From Tretioscincus oriximinensis (lineage: Eukaryota > Chordata > Lepidosauria > Squamata > Gymnophthalmidae), in contig JAJVDF010000233.1 in the NCBI GenBank assembly GCA_022410635.1, forward strand, positions 1,587,080-1,651,079: DNA of 64,000 bases. Reading direction: 5' to 3'. A model generated the notes under the pieces. It was given only the letters and a program-made list of their open reading frames with translations. It was not told the origin of the DNA and did no database searches. Both the position numbers and the translations under genes were made by a program. Each line of letters begins with the position of its first letter. Within the stretch, counting starts at the first letter, position 1. This document shows positions 22,530 to 33,653 of the stretch, piece by piece.

Positions 22530-23170
22530 AGAAGTAGTTATATTAGTCTAGATTCAGAATTTTTACCAAGGGGAGATGTAGCATGTTAGAGACTAGCAAG
22601 AAAATGGTAGGCAGCAGGAGCTTCCATAGATAAGTCTACTTCTTCAGATGTTATTGAGTGTTAGGAAACTGATCTTATTACATCTTGGAGACTAACGAGA
22701 GAAAGGGAGGCAGCAAGAGCTTTTGTAGACAAGTCTACTTCTCCAGGTGCAGTGGGAGAGGCATAGGAAGGGAAGCAAGCAAGCAAGTGAGTCTCGTAGC
22801 ACCTTGGAGACCAACAAGAAAAAGGGAGGCAGCAGGAGCTTTTGTAGACAAGGAGTCTAGTTAAGAGTCACAATACCTTAAGAGACAGCATGAGCTACAA
22901 TAGGCATCTTTGCTACTTCAAATGCAATAACACCTGAAGTATCTGAAGAAGTAGACTTTATCTACTAAAGCATCTGAAGAAGTAGACCTGTCTACGAAAG
23001 CTTATGCCTCCCACTTTTCTCAAGTTAGTCTCAAAGTGCTGCTAGCTCCTTTGCTGGACTTTCTACTAGACTAAAACGGCAATTTTTCTGGAATTTATCT
23101 ACTAAAGTTCATGCTGCCTTCTCTTTTCTTGTTTAGTCTCCAGAATGTTACAAAACTCCTATAAATAAGT
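22530..23170. repeat. Tandem cluster of palindromic repeat copies
   Basis: Five or six units follow each other, each with AAGTCTACTTCTTC or its complement GAAGAAGTAGAC and an AGACTAAC/GTTAGTCT edge. The unit at 22970-23080 is nearly identical to the right arm at 9148-9208. Orientation alternates. Confidence 0.7.
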
Positions 23171-23489
23171 TATTTACAGGATACCCTATGGCTGCATTGC
23201 ATGTGGCTACCAAGCATGGAGTCCCATTTCCCATGATTCCTTGCCACTGATGAGAACAGCAAGATTCCATCTTGCAGTCAGAAACAGCTTCCCTGTGGTT
23301 ACCTCAGAGGTTTAACAAGACACCTTTTGTTCATTGTGCTAAAACCATTGTACGCAGCAGGAAGTTAAACCTGATCCATCGATTAAGTTATTTTTGAAAA
23401 CGTATATCCTTAGTTCAGGTTTACTTTTAAAAGAAACAATATACCCACCCATTGTTTCTTGACAAATGCCTAACGTTTCAATCTAAATA

Positions 23490-24070
23490 CGAACGTTAGA
23501 GGAGTCCTGCTGAACAGTGCCAGAGCACCTCTAGTCCAGCATTCTGTCTCACACAGTGGCCCACCAGTTGCATTAGAGCAGTCTCAAGCAGAAAGAGGAA
23601 AGACCTTCACCTGTTCTCACTTCCTTCAAGTGGCATTTCAGGAATACTGCCAGTACTTCCATCCTATTAGCCATCAGTGAATTTATCTGATCCTATCTTG
23701 AAAGCTATTAGCTACCACCAACTCCTGTGGAAGTGAATTCCATAGACCAATGACCCTCTGGGTGAAAAAATACTTTCCCTTGTCTATCTTAATGCTTCAG
23801 CCCATCAGCTTCAAGGAATGTCCCCTGGTCCTAGTATTTTATAAGATAAAGTATTTTTCTCTATTTGCCATCCATCCCATGCATGATTTTATAAATTTTA
23901 TTTAGGTCACCTCTTAACCACCACCTTTCAAGGTTGAAGAGACATGAACGTTGCTGCCAGATTTCATTCTTGTGGCCCTTTTTTGCACCTTCTCCAGTTC
24001 CATAACTGTATTGATCAGAATCNTACACAGTATTTCTGTATTGACTAGAATCGTACATAGTATTCCAAAT
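23490..24070 (-). mobile_element. CR1/L2-type LINE 3' end, long copy
   Basis: This is the complement of 715-1275 extending further into ORF2. The minus strand encodes [12 protein letters not shown] and, in a separate frame, FNLERWWLRGDLNKIYKIMH. Both are broken by shifts and stops. Confidence 0.7.
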
Positions 24071-24815
24071 GTGACTTTACCATATACAGTAGATTTGTAG
24101 AGGCAAAATAACGCTTGCTGACCAATCTCTTTAGAATAATATACAAACAAAACGAATCCTGTTTGGAATTGGTGAAAAGATCCCAAATTCTGTTGCTTAT
24201 CAGCTTCACATATATAATTCACAGTGGGATCAGAAAAAACAATATACAAGGAAATATGCTATGAAGTGATTAAGAATATTTTCCTGNGTTTTCCAAAGTT
24301 ATTTGGCATCTGTAACTTTCTTTTTTTTTGCAAAGCTGCTGAAATTGCTTTTTTTCTGGTTGTCTATTTGGAAAATAAGCTGCTAACCTGCAGGGTAGGA
24401 GAGAAATGTTAGTATAATGAACCCGTTTCACAAATCAAACCCAGTAAATGTTTAACTATCAAAGTTCCTTTCAAAAATATGCCCTTGAACTGGTCTGTTT
24501 AAAGGCAGTTACAATAATTGATGGAAACGGGAAGGCCATTCAGTTATCCTTCCCACTTAATACATTACTTTTTAAAATGATCAAGTAAAGCATTTTCTAA
24601 ACACACAATAATGGTTAGAGGCATTTGAAATTCCCCCCAAACCCCCATTTAATTAGCATTTGGTTTAATGCATTTTGCATTTTTACATATGTGTTTTTAA
24701 AACTGAAAAATTATCTGCTCATATGTTGATAAAACTTTGTAAAAAATAATGGTGATGGCCAGTGTTTTATATCAGAAGGGCATGCTATTGGATAAGACTT
24801 TGCTTTATAATTAGG

Positions 24816-25146
24816 AGAAGGAGAAGAAGAAGAACTGGGTTCTAATACCCCACTTTTCTCACCTTTCAAAGGGACTCAAAACGGCTTACAAGGCTATTTT
24901 TGCCCGAAGGCTGACATTCTATCTTCCCCACCATGCTATGGTGGTTCCCATGTATCTACTTGCAGTCAGTTGCAATTTCTTGCAATTCATGCTTTCGAAT
25001 AGCTGGGTTGGCTAGAGCTACAGTCTAGTGGAAGGTGCTCACCCCTCCCCACGTCCCACACAGGGCTTCGAAACCCCATCTCCCAGCTGAGAGACGGATT
25101 CCTTAGCAACTGAGCTATCCGTGCCTGCTATCCTTGCCGAGAACCC
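24816..25146 (-). mobile_element. tRNA-derived SINE, full-length young copy
   Basis: It is nearly identical to 5697-5992 over the body. TAATTAGG flanks it at 24808-24815 and 25147-25154, a likely target duplication. The tail is a short GAAGAAGAA run on the plus strand. The tRNA head is at the right end. Confidence 0.8.
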
Positions 25147-25542
25147 TAATTAGGGTTCTCGCTCAAAACAAAACAGGGATAGTAGATCTGTAGTATCAGT
25201 GGATATACAGAAGATGACATTTTAGCAGCTGCAATTTATACTGCCTGCTGAAATGTCATCTTTAAATGCACTTATTAAAGTGGCTACTCCCCTGGTTTGG
25301 TTATTTTTTTATGGCAAACCTATGCGTAAATTCAGCATAATTTTCTCTCAAAGCAAAATCATTCTCCTTAGTCAATGAGAATTATGGTATATGCTGAAGA
25401 AAAAGAAAATCAATTCTTGCCTATTTGATCAGTTTACTAGCAATTCTGCTTAGGTCTTAAGAATACACACCTAGTTTTGCTTCTAGCAAGAGGATCTAGT
25501 AAAATATTCATTCATTCGTATTTCTATACTCAAAAGGGTCTG

Positions 25543-25875
25543 GTGCAGTGGTTCTAGTGTCAGATACTTTGGTTCCTCACTCCTCCATGAAGACAGGTGG
25601 GTGACCTTGGGCTAGTCACATGCTTTGTAGCTCTCTCGGCCCCACATACTTCACAAGGTGACTGCTGAGAAGGGAAGAACATAATAGAATGTTATATAAG
25701 CAACTCATTTAAATTCAGATTTATTGACCATATCAAAAAGTACAATACAAATAGAGTAAAATACAAATAGCATCAATTAAAAACTGTAAATACAAATAGA
25801 GTAAAATGCAAATAGAATAAAATACAAATAGCAACGTTATATAAGCAACTTTGATTCCTTTCGGGTTGAGAAAAG
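25543..25875 (+). mobile_element. Sauria-like SINE interrupted by a 130-bp insertion
   Basis: The head is GGTCTGGTGCAGTGGTTCTA; the body has GGTGGGTGACCTTGGGC and CCACATACTTCACAAGGTG. GTTATATAAGCAACT occurs at 25691-25705 and exactly again at 25836-25850. The AT-rich segment 25706-25835 between them is foreign. Confidence 0.7.
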
Positions 25876-26180
25876 TTTACAGAAATCTGACTACTTCTTA
25901 AAAATAAGTATGGAAGGGAGAGCTATTTTGTCAGCCAAAGACCAGGCTATGGAGGTGCATCTTCAGTGATTTTCTGAATCAGCACAATGATGGTGACTGA
26001 CACTCCTCTAGGGGAGACTGTTCCGTTGACTAGGGACTGCCAGTGACAAGGCTCTGTCCTGGAGTCTTACTCTGTTTGCTACTGAGTGTGGTGGCAAGCT
26101 CTGGAGAGCTTGGAAAGACATAGTTGGTAGCATAACCTCTCATAGACTTAAGTATACATCCATCTGAAGTAGGTTTAGCG

Positions 26181-26562
26181 TGGATCTACACTCACCGTTA
26201 TTCTAGATAGGGTTTAGCTGTTCACGTACCGTTGTAGACTAAGGTAGGCACCCAGATGGCAGACCCCTATCTCTACTATTAATAGACGTTGCCGTGTCCG
26301 AGGTTCTGAGGTCTGTCGTTGGTTTTCAACAATAGGGCTTAGAACTTGGACTCGGTGGTACCATAGGCTGCCTGGCCATTTACCCAACTTGGCGGAGAGA
26401 TCAGCCAGTGTGCACCGGAAGAGAGGAAGGAGACGAAGCTGCGGAGAAGGCTGATAGAGGCCACAGCTGCACTGGGAGGAGGGAGGCAGGGGCAGCTGCC
26501 TTAACAACTCAATTTTGTGGGCTTACCTTCTAGTTCCAGAATAAAGCTCCGTGCAAATCCAT
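26181..26562. repeat. Possible MITE with imperfect terminal inverted repeats
   Basis: The left end TGGATCTACACTCACCGTTA pairs imperfectly with the complement of the right end (CCGTGCAAATCCA, preceded by TAGTTCCAGAATAAAG). The ends resemble those of the polypurine-core element at 49444-50030. No clear target duplication is seen. Confidence 0.4.
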
Positions 26563-27049
26563 CCATAGGTTCTTTCTGCACTCAGCCTTACTCTGAGCTG
26601 TGTCTTGGAATGTGGATTAGCCATTTACGTTTTCTTTGAGAAATGAATCTTTTTTTCACAAGCACTTTGCTCTACCACTAAACCACAGCCCCACCCACTT
26701 TCCCCAGTTACCTTGATATACAGTTTTCTTGGCACTGATATAGAATGTTTTTGCCGTTCCTACTTCTGTTGGGAAGGTGGAGAGCAATTTGGTCCCTCTG
26801 CTTTCTACAGCCAAGCTGTTGCCACACTCCATGGAAACTTCTACACAGATCTCTTGGCAGAGATGCCAAAGTGGTTTGCCATTCCTTCCCTTTGGGGTGA
26901 GACTGGGGATGGAGCAGGCAGCCCTCTGCAGTGCAGACTGTATGCTCTACCCCGGAGCGGTAACAGTTCCTAGATTTCATGGGCATCTGCGTGCAGTTTT
27001 ATTTGCAAAGATGTTTTCTACAAAGATATGGAAGTGGTTTTCTGTAGAT

Positions 27050-27480
27050 AGGGTGCTGGTCGTCAACAATAACAAAATGAACAGCTTCCGGTTTCTCATG
27101 TTCCAGCAGAACTTCTGTTTCTGGTTTTATGGTTCTTTGTTGTATTTCTACCTGCTTTTCTACGCCTTTTTCTTACAGTGACAATTTGGATGTCGAGCAG
27201 CTCCATGAAATTGGCAGTAGTAGTAGTAGTAGCAGCAGTCCAAATGTGAAAAANGAGGAACAGAGCTGTTGTTGTGCTGGTNGTGGGCCCTCCTAGGAAG
27301 CGTAGTCTGGGTAGTGGGCAGCCTATTCTGCCCAGCCTGCATGAAGTCCCAGCCTTCAGACTACAACTCCCAGCCTGCACCACAGCTAGCCCTGGGAGAG
27401 CAGATGCCTCTAGCCAATTTGTACTCAGTCCCACCCACGGAAACTTGTTTTCTGCATACAGAAAGATGGCTGGGCAACCC
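27050..27480 (+). repeat. ZNF143-motif repeat family, copy 2
   Basis: The left half has CAACAATAACAAAATGAACA and CTACCTGCTTTTCTACGCC. The right half has CCTAGGAAGCGTAGTCTGG (27293-27310) and the inverted AGACTACAACTCCCAGCCTG (27358-27377), a strong ZNF143-like match. Confidence 0.65.
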
Positions 27481-28269
27481 ATCTATTGCCTACTTTGGGA
27501 GCGAAGTTGAACAGGCAGACCTCTGGAGTCCAGGCTTTTTGTTCTACCCTGTGCTAAAACCATTCTTAGGCTCCATGGGCCGTTTTCTAACCTTCTAACT
27601 TTCTAAGCAGCTTCTTCTAGCACTGCGCTCCAGGCAGTCCCAATGTTCCTTTCAGTATTGTGCATTCTGTTGATATTTTTGTCTTGACGTTGTGGCATTT
27701 TGTTTTGCTTTTACTTTCTAGCTTCGTAGTTAAATCGTTCAATATGAACCTGCGCTGTGTCCCCAACAGAGGAAGCCCGGTGATGGGGTTTTGCCTTCCT
27801 TTAGACCTGATAGCCTAAGCTGCTCATTGGTTTTGTTTCTCTGTTCTGGTAATTTTTGATTTTTTTGTTTTGCTTCATGAATTAGGCTGCCTCTCTCCTT
27901 AGATAAACTCCCCTTTATGAGTTAACTTTATGAGTTAAGTGCTCAATTTTAGGCTGCTCAAAAGCGCTTTGGAATGGCGTGTTCCAAAGGATACGACTTA
28001 TATTGCTTCCCGCTTTATGAATCCACACATTACAAGCAAATATTTGCGCCCAATGAGCTTGTAATGTCCCTGTATAGAGGTTTTACTGATTATGCAGTGG
28101 GACAGAGTAGGTTTTATTTATTGCATGCATTACTAAACCAGTCTTTAACCTTAAGAACCTAATTTGTGTCACAAAACACCAGATCCCAGAGAACGGAAAC
28201 AATTTTTTTAAATTTCTTTGGTGATTTATTTTATTTTTAATAATAATAAAGAGTCAAAAGCCTGAATGA

Positions 28270-28470
28270 AGGGGTATGTTTTTACCAGGTGCTGAAAACT
28301 ATACAACGTAGGCTTCTGGCGAGCCTGTTCCAGAGTGTGGGAGTCACCACAAGGAAGGCCCTTCTACTTGCCTTTACCCCTTGCATCTCTGCAAGGGAAG
28401 GGACTACCAGAAGGCCTTCTCCCCAAGTTCTTAATGCATGGACAGGTGTGTATGTGAGAAAGCACTCCTA
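28270..28470 (+). repeat. LINE-like fragment, second LINE family
   Basis: GGCTTCTGGCGAGCCTGTTC and CACAAGGAAGGCCCTTC resemble the complement of the 560-680 region. The match is partial. Confidence 0.35.
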
Positions 28471-29568
28471 CAGATCGCCAGGGCCAAGCTGTTTGGGTCT
28501 ACAGAAAACCAGCAATTTACCAAACTCGGCACAAATTTAAACAACATCACTAGNTTCAAAGCACAATTACAATGTTGCTATCACAAAATAGCTTCTGTTC
28601 CTCTTACATAGTCAACTTCCACCCACCAGAGCAATCCTCCCTTGCAGCTGTACTCCCTGCTCTTGTGAGGACTCGTCACCCAGCCCAGTTTGTCCCATAG
28701 CAGTCAGTCTGTTGCTGTGTCTCCTCTGTTGCAGGCTGGCCTGTAGTAAACTTCTCCATTGGTCTCGGGACCCTGAGGATGGCCCCTTGCTGGAGAATCT
28801 CTAAACTGGGGCCTGGCTGTGAATTCCCAGCCATTTTAACCAGTGGCTCCCTTGGCTTTATTCCTGCAGGTTCTGTAATCTGCTTCCTCTTCATCTTCCC
28901 TAGGGAATCTCCTACCATGACAGGCTGGGTCATGACACACAACCCTGATTCTCCATAATACATGAAACCTCTTTCCCAAGGCCTTTGGTTGGAGAAACAG
29001 CTTTTCCTTCCCCACTTTTAAGNACTGTTTCAAAACGTTATATTTTGTACTCTTACTTTTATTGTCAACTGCTCTGAGACCTAGGGCACAAGATGGGATA
29101 TAAGCGTAAATAGATTTAAAANTTTTTTAAAAAAATATGCGCAGCATCTTTAGGGGTTGTGCGAACAGAACAGTTTGGGAAGGAGGTCAGGTCAGGATTC
29201 AACGCTGAGAAAAAAAAAATCCAGCCAAAGTGAAAATAGCCCTGAGTTGCTTGGGGCTGTTCTGCGGCAAGACTGGTATTTTCAGGTGGTGTTTCCACTG
29301 CTTACGGAGTCGTCTTAGTTGCCAAACTGGCTTGCATAGGTCCNATGTGTGCCAAGCGTTCCTTCTGGAAATAGCAACATCTGCACCAGGNCAAAGCATT
29401 TACTGCAGCCCATCCAAAACATTGCTGGGAAAGTTCCATTCTGCAGCCTTTGGTACATTGCCAGAACCCTGCCGGACGATTCATAGCCCGGATTGTGGAT
29501 GGAAGGTTTTGGACCAGCCTCAGTTTGATTTTGTCCAACAGCCACGTTCCTTAGCCCTGGGTCTAGAC

Positions 29569-29725
29569 CAGGGTTTCCCAACCCTTTTTTTTGGCCATGC
29601 CCCACCTAAGCATCCCAATGTTCCTCCATCCTTATTATTAAAATCTGTCGCACCCATCAGCCTTCTAATCGTGGTGAGTGGACACAATCAGGGTCCAACA
29701 CCTCCAACTAAGATAATTGGCTGAA
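29569..29725 (+). mobile_element. hAT-type element fragment
   Basis: CAGGGTTTCCCAACCC followed by TTGGCCATGCCCCACC is a familiar hAT terminus. An inverted relative lies at about 55510-55650 (GGCCAAAAAAAAAGATTGGG). The other end is not clear. Confidence 0.45.
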
Positions 29726-31219
29726 CACTCGCTGGAAGAAACTCTTCCAAAATGACAGTGCCCATCTCAGAGGCATTTATGTCCATACCAGTCTATACTT
29801 GAAGGTCTCAGAGAGGTTAACAATGAAAACCAAATTAACATATTAAAACATTAATGTCTGAATGTAGGGAAGCCACAGGCCAGGTTAAAAAGGTGCACAG
29901 GGAAGGCCCTATCCTTGGTTCCCACCTTCTTTACCAGTGAGAGAGGTGGTACAATCAGGAGTGCCTCCTCTGTATATCTTAAGGCACAGGCAGGTTGGTA
30001 TGGGAGAAGATGTTTCTTTAGATGTTTGGGGTCCAGTAGAGCCATGTAGGTAGCAAANTGGCAGCCTGTGGAGTTCTTTCAAGACTGAAGTGATATAGTC
30101 TAGTCAGTCGTTCCGACCAGGAGTCTATTTGCACCACCTGCAGCATCCAAACTGTTTTCAAGGGCAGCCCCATATAAAGTGCTGTAGTTCAATCTGGAAG
30201 TTACCAGATCATCCTTGTCCAGAAGTGGGTGTCAAGCTGCGTGCATGCAGATTTATTCTACTTGTAAGACATCGTGACGCTGTTCTGACATGTAATTTCA
30301 ATCCCTCTTCAGTCCTGAAGAACTGGACTAAGATCTGAGGGGGAAATGTTGTATCTGACACTAGTACTGGGTCAGAACAGTACTAGTGTGAAAACAAGAA
30401 ACTTCAAGTGGATTTATTGGGAAGGTAAAAAGGCATGTAAGCTTGCATGGGTAAGCAACCTAGAAAGCCAGCACAGCTTTTTACAGCCTTTCTCCCTCCA
30501 AGAGATAAATAGATTTTACTGAGCTTTCCTTTTCTCTCGTTCTCGCAGCTTCTTAGTCTTATTACAAGAAGATAAAGAAATCTAAACTTTCTCCACCTTC
30601 TCCCAGGCTGCTTTATAAGCCTGTACTGTATATCGTAATGATTTAGGTGGCCTTACACATAACTAGAAGTGAACATTTTTCAAGTGGGTAGCTTGTTTTA
30701 TTGTCTTTTCTTTTAGAACAGTGCTGGTTTTAAGTAGGTTAGGATGCAAAATAGCTAGCTTCTGAAAAGATCGAACTTTGAGGGGATTTACCATTTTTTG
30801 CCTTTTGGATGAATTATATGGCTGCTTCTGGAATAGATTTTATATGCTTAAATCCATGTTTCCCTTCTTCACATAGGGAAGTGAATGTCTTGCATTAGAA
30901 ATTGAGTTATTTAATGTTTCCCAAACTCAGGTAGGTACAAACAGGTGCTAATAAAGAGTCTAAAATATTTCAGCTGGTCCTAGCACAGATTTTGTGATTC
31001 TATCAAGATAAATTCATTTAATGGGTAATAACAACTTGGTTAACCAGCTTGTTTANTATAAATCCCTGTGGTCTTATAAAGGTATATAAGACCTGATTTG
31101 CATTTGGCCTTATCCTTTTCCAAAAAGTGGTCTGGGAGGCAGGCCCACTGTTCATGTGATGTTCCATGTTCTTCTTCAGTCTCAAAAGACAACAGTTAAA
31201 AGGTGATCTAATTGAAGTA

Positions 31220-31395
31220 CGAGTGAAACCTCGTTATAAAGAACCCTAATATAACAAAACTCACATTATAACAAAGAAATTTGAAAGTCCCAGTGGAATG
31301 CCAGTAAGAGTAATGTTGGTTACAGTGGGTTTCATTATAACAAAATTTCATTATTAGGAACACATTCACCTGATCGCTTGGTGTTGTTATAAAAT
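31220..31395. repeat. Pogo/Tigger-like MITE candidate
   Basis: GTGAAACCTCGTTATAAAGA and repeated ATTATAACAAA blocks in both halves resemble short pogo-type elements. The ends are imprecise and no TA duplication is certain. Confidence 0.35.
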
Positions 31396-31479
31396 GCATG
31401 GGATGTAAACAAGGAATTTTTTACCATGTAAGCAAGGTAAACAATGAAAAAAAAATATCATACTATACTATTTTGTTTA

Positions 31480-31760
31480 TCACACAATATTCCTTGAAAC
31501 TGATGGGCAGAAAAGTGAAGACATGCATCGGAAAGTAATTTTTAACCTAGAGGATCATTGGACTATGGCATTTACTTCCAGAAAAGGTGGTGGTAGCTAG
31601 CAACTTGAATAGTTTTAATACAGGATTAGACAATTTAATGGAAGCCAAGAGTATAAATGGTTACTAGGTTAGATATTTTGATACTACTTCAGGGATGGAG
31701 CAACAGGCATTTGAAGGGAGTCAAGAACAAGTGAAGATTTTGCCTTTTGCTTCAGATTTC
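31480..31760 (+). mobile_element. CR1/L2-type LINE 3' end
   Basis: It begins near TTGAAACTGATGGGCAGAAA and has GGTGGTGGTAGCTAGCAACT and GGAGCAACAGGCATTTGAAG, matching 52610-52870. It is diverged. Confidence 0.6.
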
Positions 31761-31942
31761 TTGTTCCTTTTCCTCCTGTTTGCCAGAGAGAAAGACCAAA
31801 TACATTTTGGGCATATACTGGATCATAAGTCAATGGAAATCTTCCGCTCTTATATTGGAATTGTTTTTGGATTCCAGCTGTTTCTGATTACACCACGGTG
31901 TATGTATTCAGACTTTTAAATTTCTTTGCCTCTTGTATAATA

Positions 31943-32176
31943 CAGGGTGCTTCAAAAAATGTATACACACTTTGAACTTTAAATTTCAGGATTTCCCGCT
32001 CTACGGGGCTAATTTGAACAGTATTAACATTTGTTATTACGTTTTATTTACATTGGACTTTAAGCTTTCTAATTTCCTGAAATTTAACTTTGTAGAACAG
32101 TAGAACAGTAAATAAACGTTCTATGGAAGTTCACAGTGTGTATACATTTTTTGTATACACACTGTATATAGCCCTG
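31943..32176. mobile_element. Tc1/mariner-type MITE, 234 bp
   Basis: It is flanked by TA on both sides. The left end CAGGGTGCTTCAAAAAATG and the ACACACTTTGAACTT that follows match the complement of the right end (CAGGGC, then AAAAAATGTATACACACTG and TGAACTT). The right side holds an extra 20-base internal spacer. No transposase is present. Confidence 0.65.
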
Positions 32177-32876
32177 TATATAGGACCACTTCTAAATAGG
32201 GAACTTTTTACACTTCAACTGGGGAATAGTCCAAGCAGGACTTGCAGAAACAGAGCATTCACGTGGCTAATTCTTTCACTTTTCCCCATCCCCAAAGCAT
32301 TCTTGAACTGATCTTAAGCTTATGCCATAAATTCATCCCTGCAGGAAAGACTAAAGCTGTATTCTTGCCTGCCTGTGTTTTACAAGTCACGTGACCGAGT
32401 TTTCCTCAATCACAGTAAGGAAGGAGGCAGCCTTGCATGTAGAACACAGAAAGGCGAGCATGCAGCCTTCACACGTCCTGCTGCTTGGCTAGGAACAGGA
32501 ATGCTTCTGCCTGGGGACATGCAAAAGGCAGGAAACATTCCCTTGAAAGCTACGAGTGAAAAACCCTTTCTTCAGATTGTGCAGAAGACAGATCGAGTCT
32601 GGACTAGAAGTACTGGTGTGTCCAAAGGAGGGAAATAAATAATTTGGATTAAAATTGGAGAAGGAACAGGAAGATAAAGATATTTGCCTAGTTTTACAGT
32701 AACAACAAAAAAAGAAGCTTCTTTCTGCCTTTCTTCCCTTACTTTTTACTAAAGCCAAGAATAGTTTGGAGGTCTCTAGGGAATCTAATTATAGACAGTA
32801 TGTTTCTTAATGTGTGTTAAGCCAAGTACAAAAGGTGGCAGGTGAAATATGGATTTTGCCAGAAACAGTGTATTGT

Positions 32877-33122
32877 GAAGGCACAAATGGCGCAGTTGCT
32901 AAGAGCTAATCTTTCAACTGAGGAATACGGTTTTGAGGCCATGTCAGCTGTGGAGAGGGGTGAGAACCCTTTACTGATTGCAAGTAGATAAGTGGGAACC
33001 ACCTCAGCCTGGCGGGGGAGATAGAATGTAAGCCTTTGGGCAAAAAATAAACTTTGTAAGTTGCTTTACGTTCCTTCGGTTGAGAAAAGTGGGGTATAAA
33101 AACCCTTCTCCTCCTCCTTCTT
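32877..33122 (+). mobile_element. tRNA-derived SINE with TCC/TTC tail
   Basis: The head GGCACAAATGGCGCAGTTGC is tRNA-like. Then come GTGGAGAGGGGTGAGAACCC, GCAAGTAGATAAGTGGGAAC and GGTTGAGAAAAGTGGGGTAT, ending in TCCTCCTTCTTC. It matches the minus copies at 5697 and 24816. Confidence 0.75.
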
Positions 33123-33325
33123 CTGGGCTTCAGTTCTAGCCAACTCAGCTATTAGAAAGAAAGTAGATTTGCAATCTACATTTCAATTTGACAAATGAGT
33201 GCCACCATTAACCTGGTGGGGAAGACAAATCTAAGCCCTTTGGGCAAAAATTAACCTTGTTAATCCCTCTGAGTTCCTTCGTGTGAGAAGGGCAGGGTAT
33301 AAAAACCAGGTTCTTCTTGAAGACT
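33123..33325 (+). mobile_element. Headless second SINE copy in tandem
   Basis: It starts at GGGCTTCAGTTCTAGCCAAC directly after the previous tail. It repeats the 3' two thirds of the SINE and ends GGGTATAAAAACCAGGTTCTT. It could arise from recombination or from a nested insertion. Confidence 0.65.
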
Positions 33326-33559
33326 TCCTGGCCCAGGTGAAAATAAGTTGCTCGTCCCAGGAAATACAATATTAAACGGACAAGTTAATTAGTGGTTTCT
33401 TTAAATCTTTTCTTCATAGTTAGAAATGTTCTGTAAAACCAATGCAAGGTGAATAGCTGAAGTGAAAGTGCTTAAAGATCTGTAGATAAGCTAACTTTTT
33501 AAAACACAAGGACGCCTTTTCGTTACTGTTTCAACTAGATCCAGTGCTTTTTTTCTAGA

Positions 33560-33653
33560 AAGCGAGGGGGGCGCGGTGTTAGCGGCGTGGGCGGAGTTAG
33601 CGGCAGTGGCGGTGGCAGGGGGCAGTGTTAGCGGCGGTGGTGGCGGGGGGCGG
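33560..33653. repeat. GC-rich GGCGGT tandem-like tract at the gap edge
   Basis: Repeated GGCGG, GTTAGCGGC and GGCAGTG units form an imperfect tandem array that runs into the assembly gap. It lies 900 bases or more from any recognised promoter. Confidence 0.6.

Noticed and set aside
22530..23170. CRISPR-like array
   Set aside because: The units are diverged, alternate in orientation and lie in vertebrate DNA; spacers are not regular.
24816..25146. Possible tRNA genes at SINE heads
   Set aside because: The A- and B-box-like elements belong to repeated SINE units; the cloverleaf is not complete and no anticodon stem can be defined with confidence.
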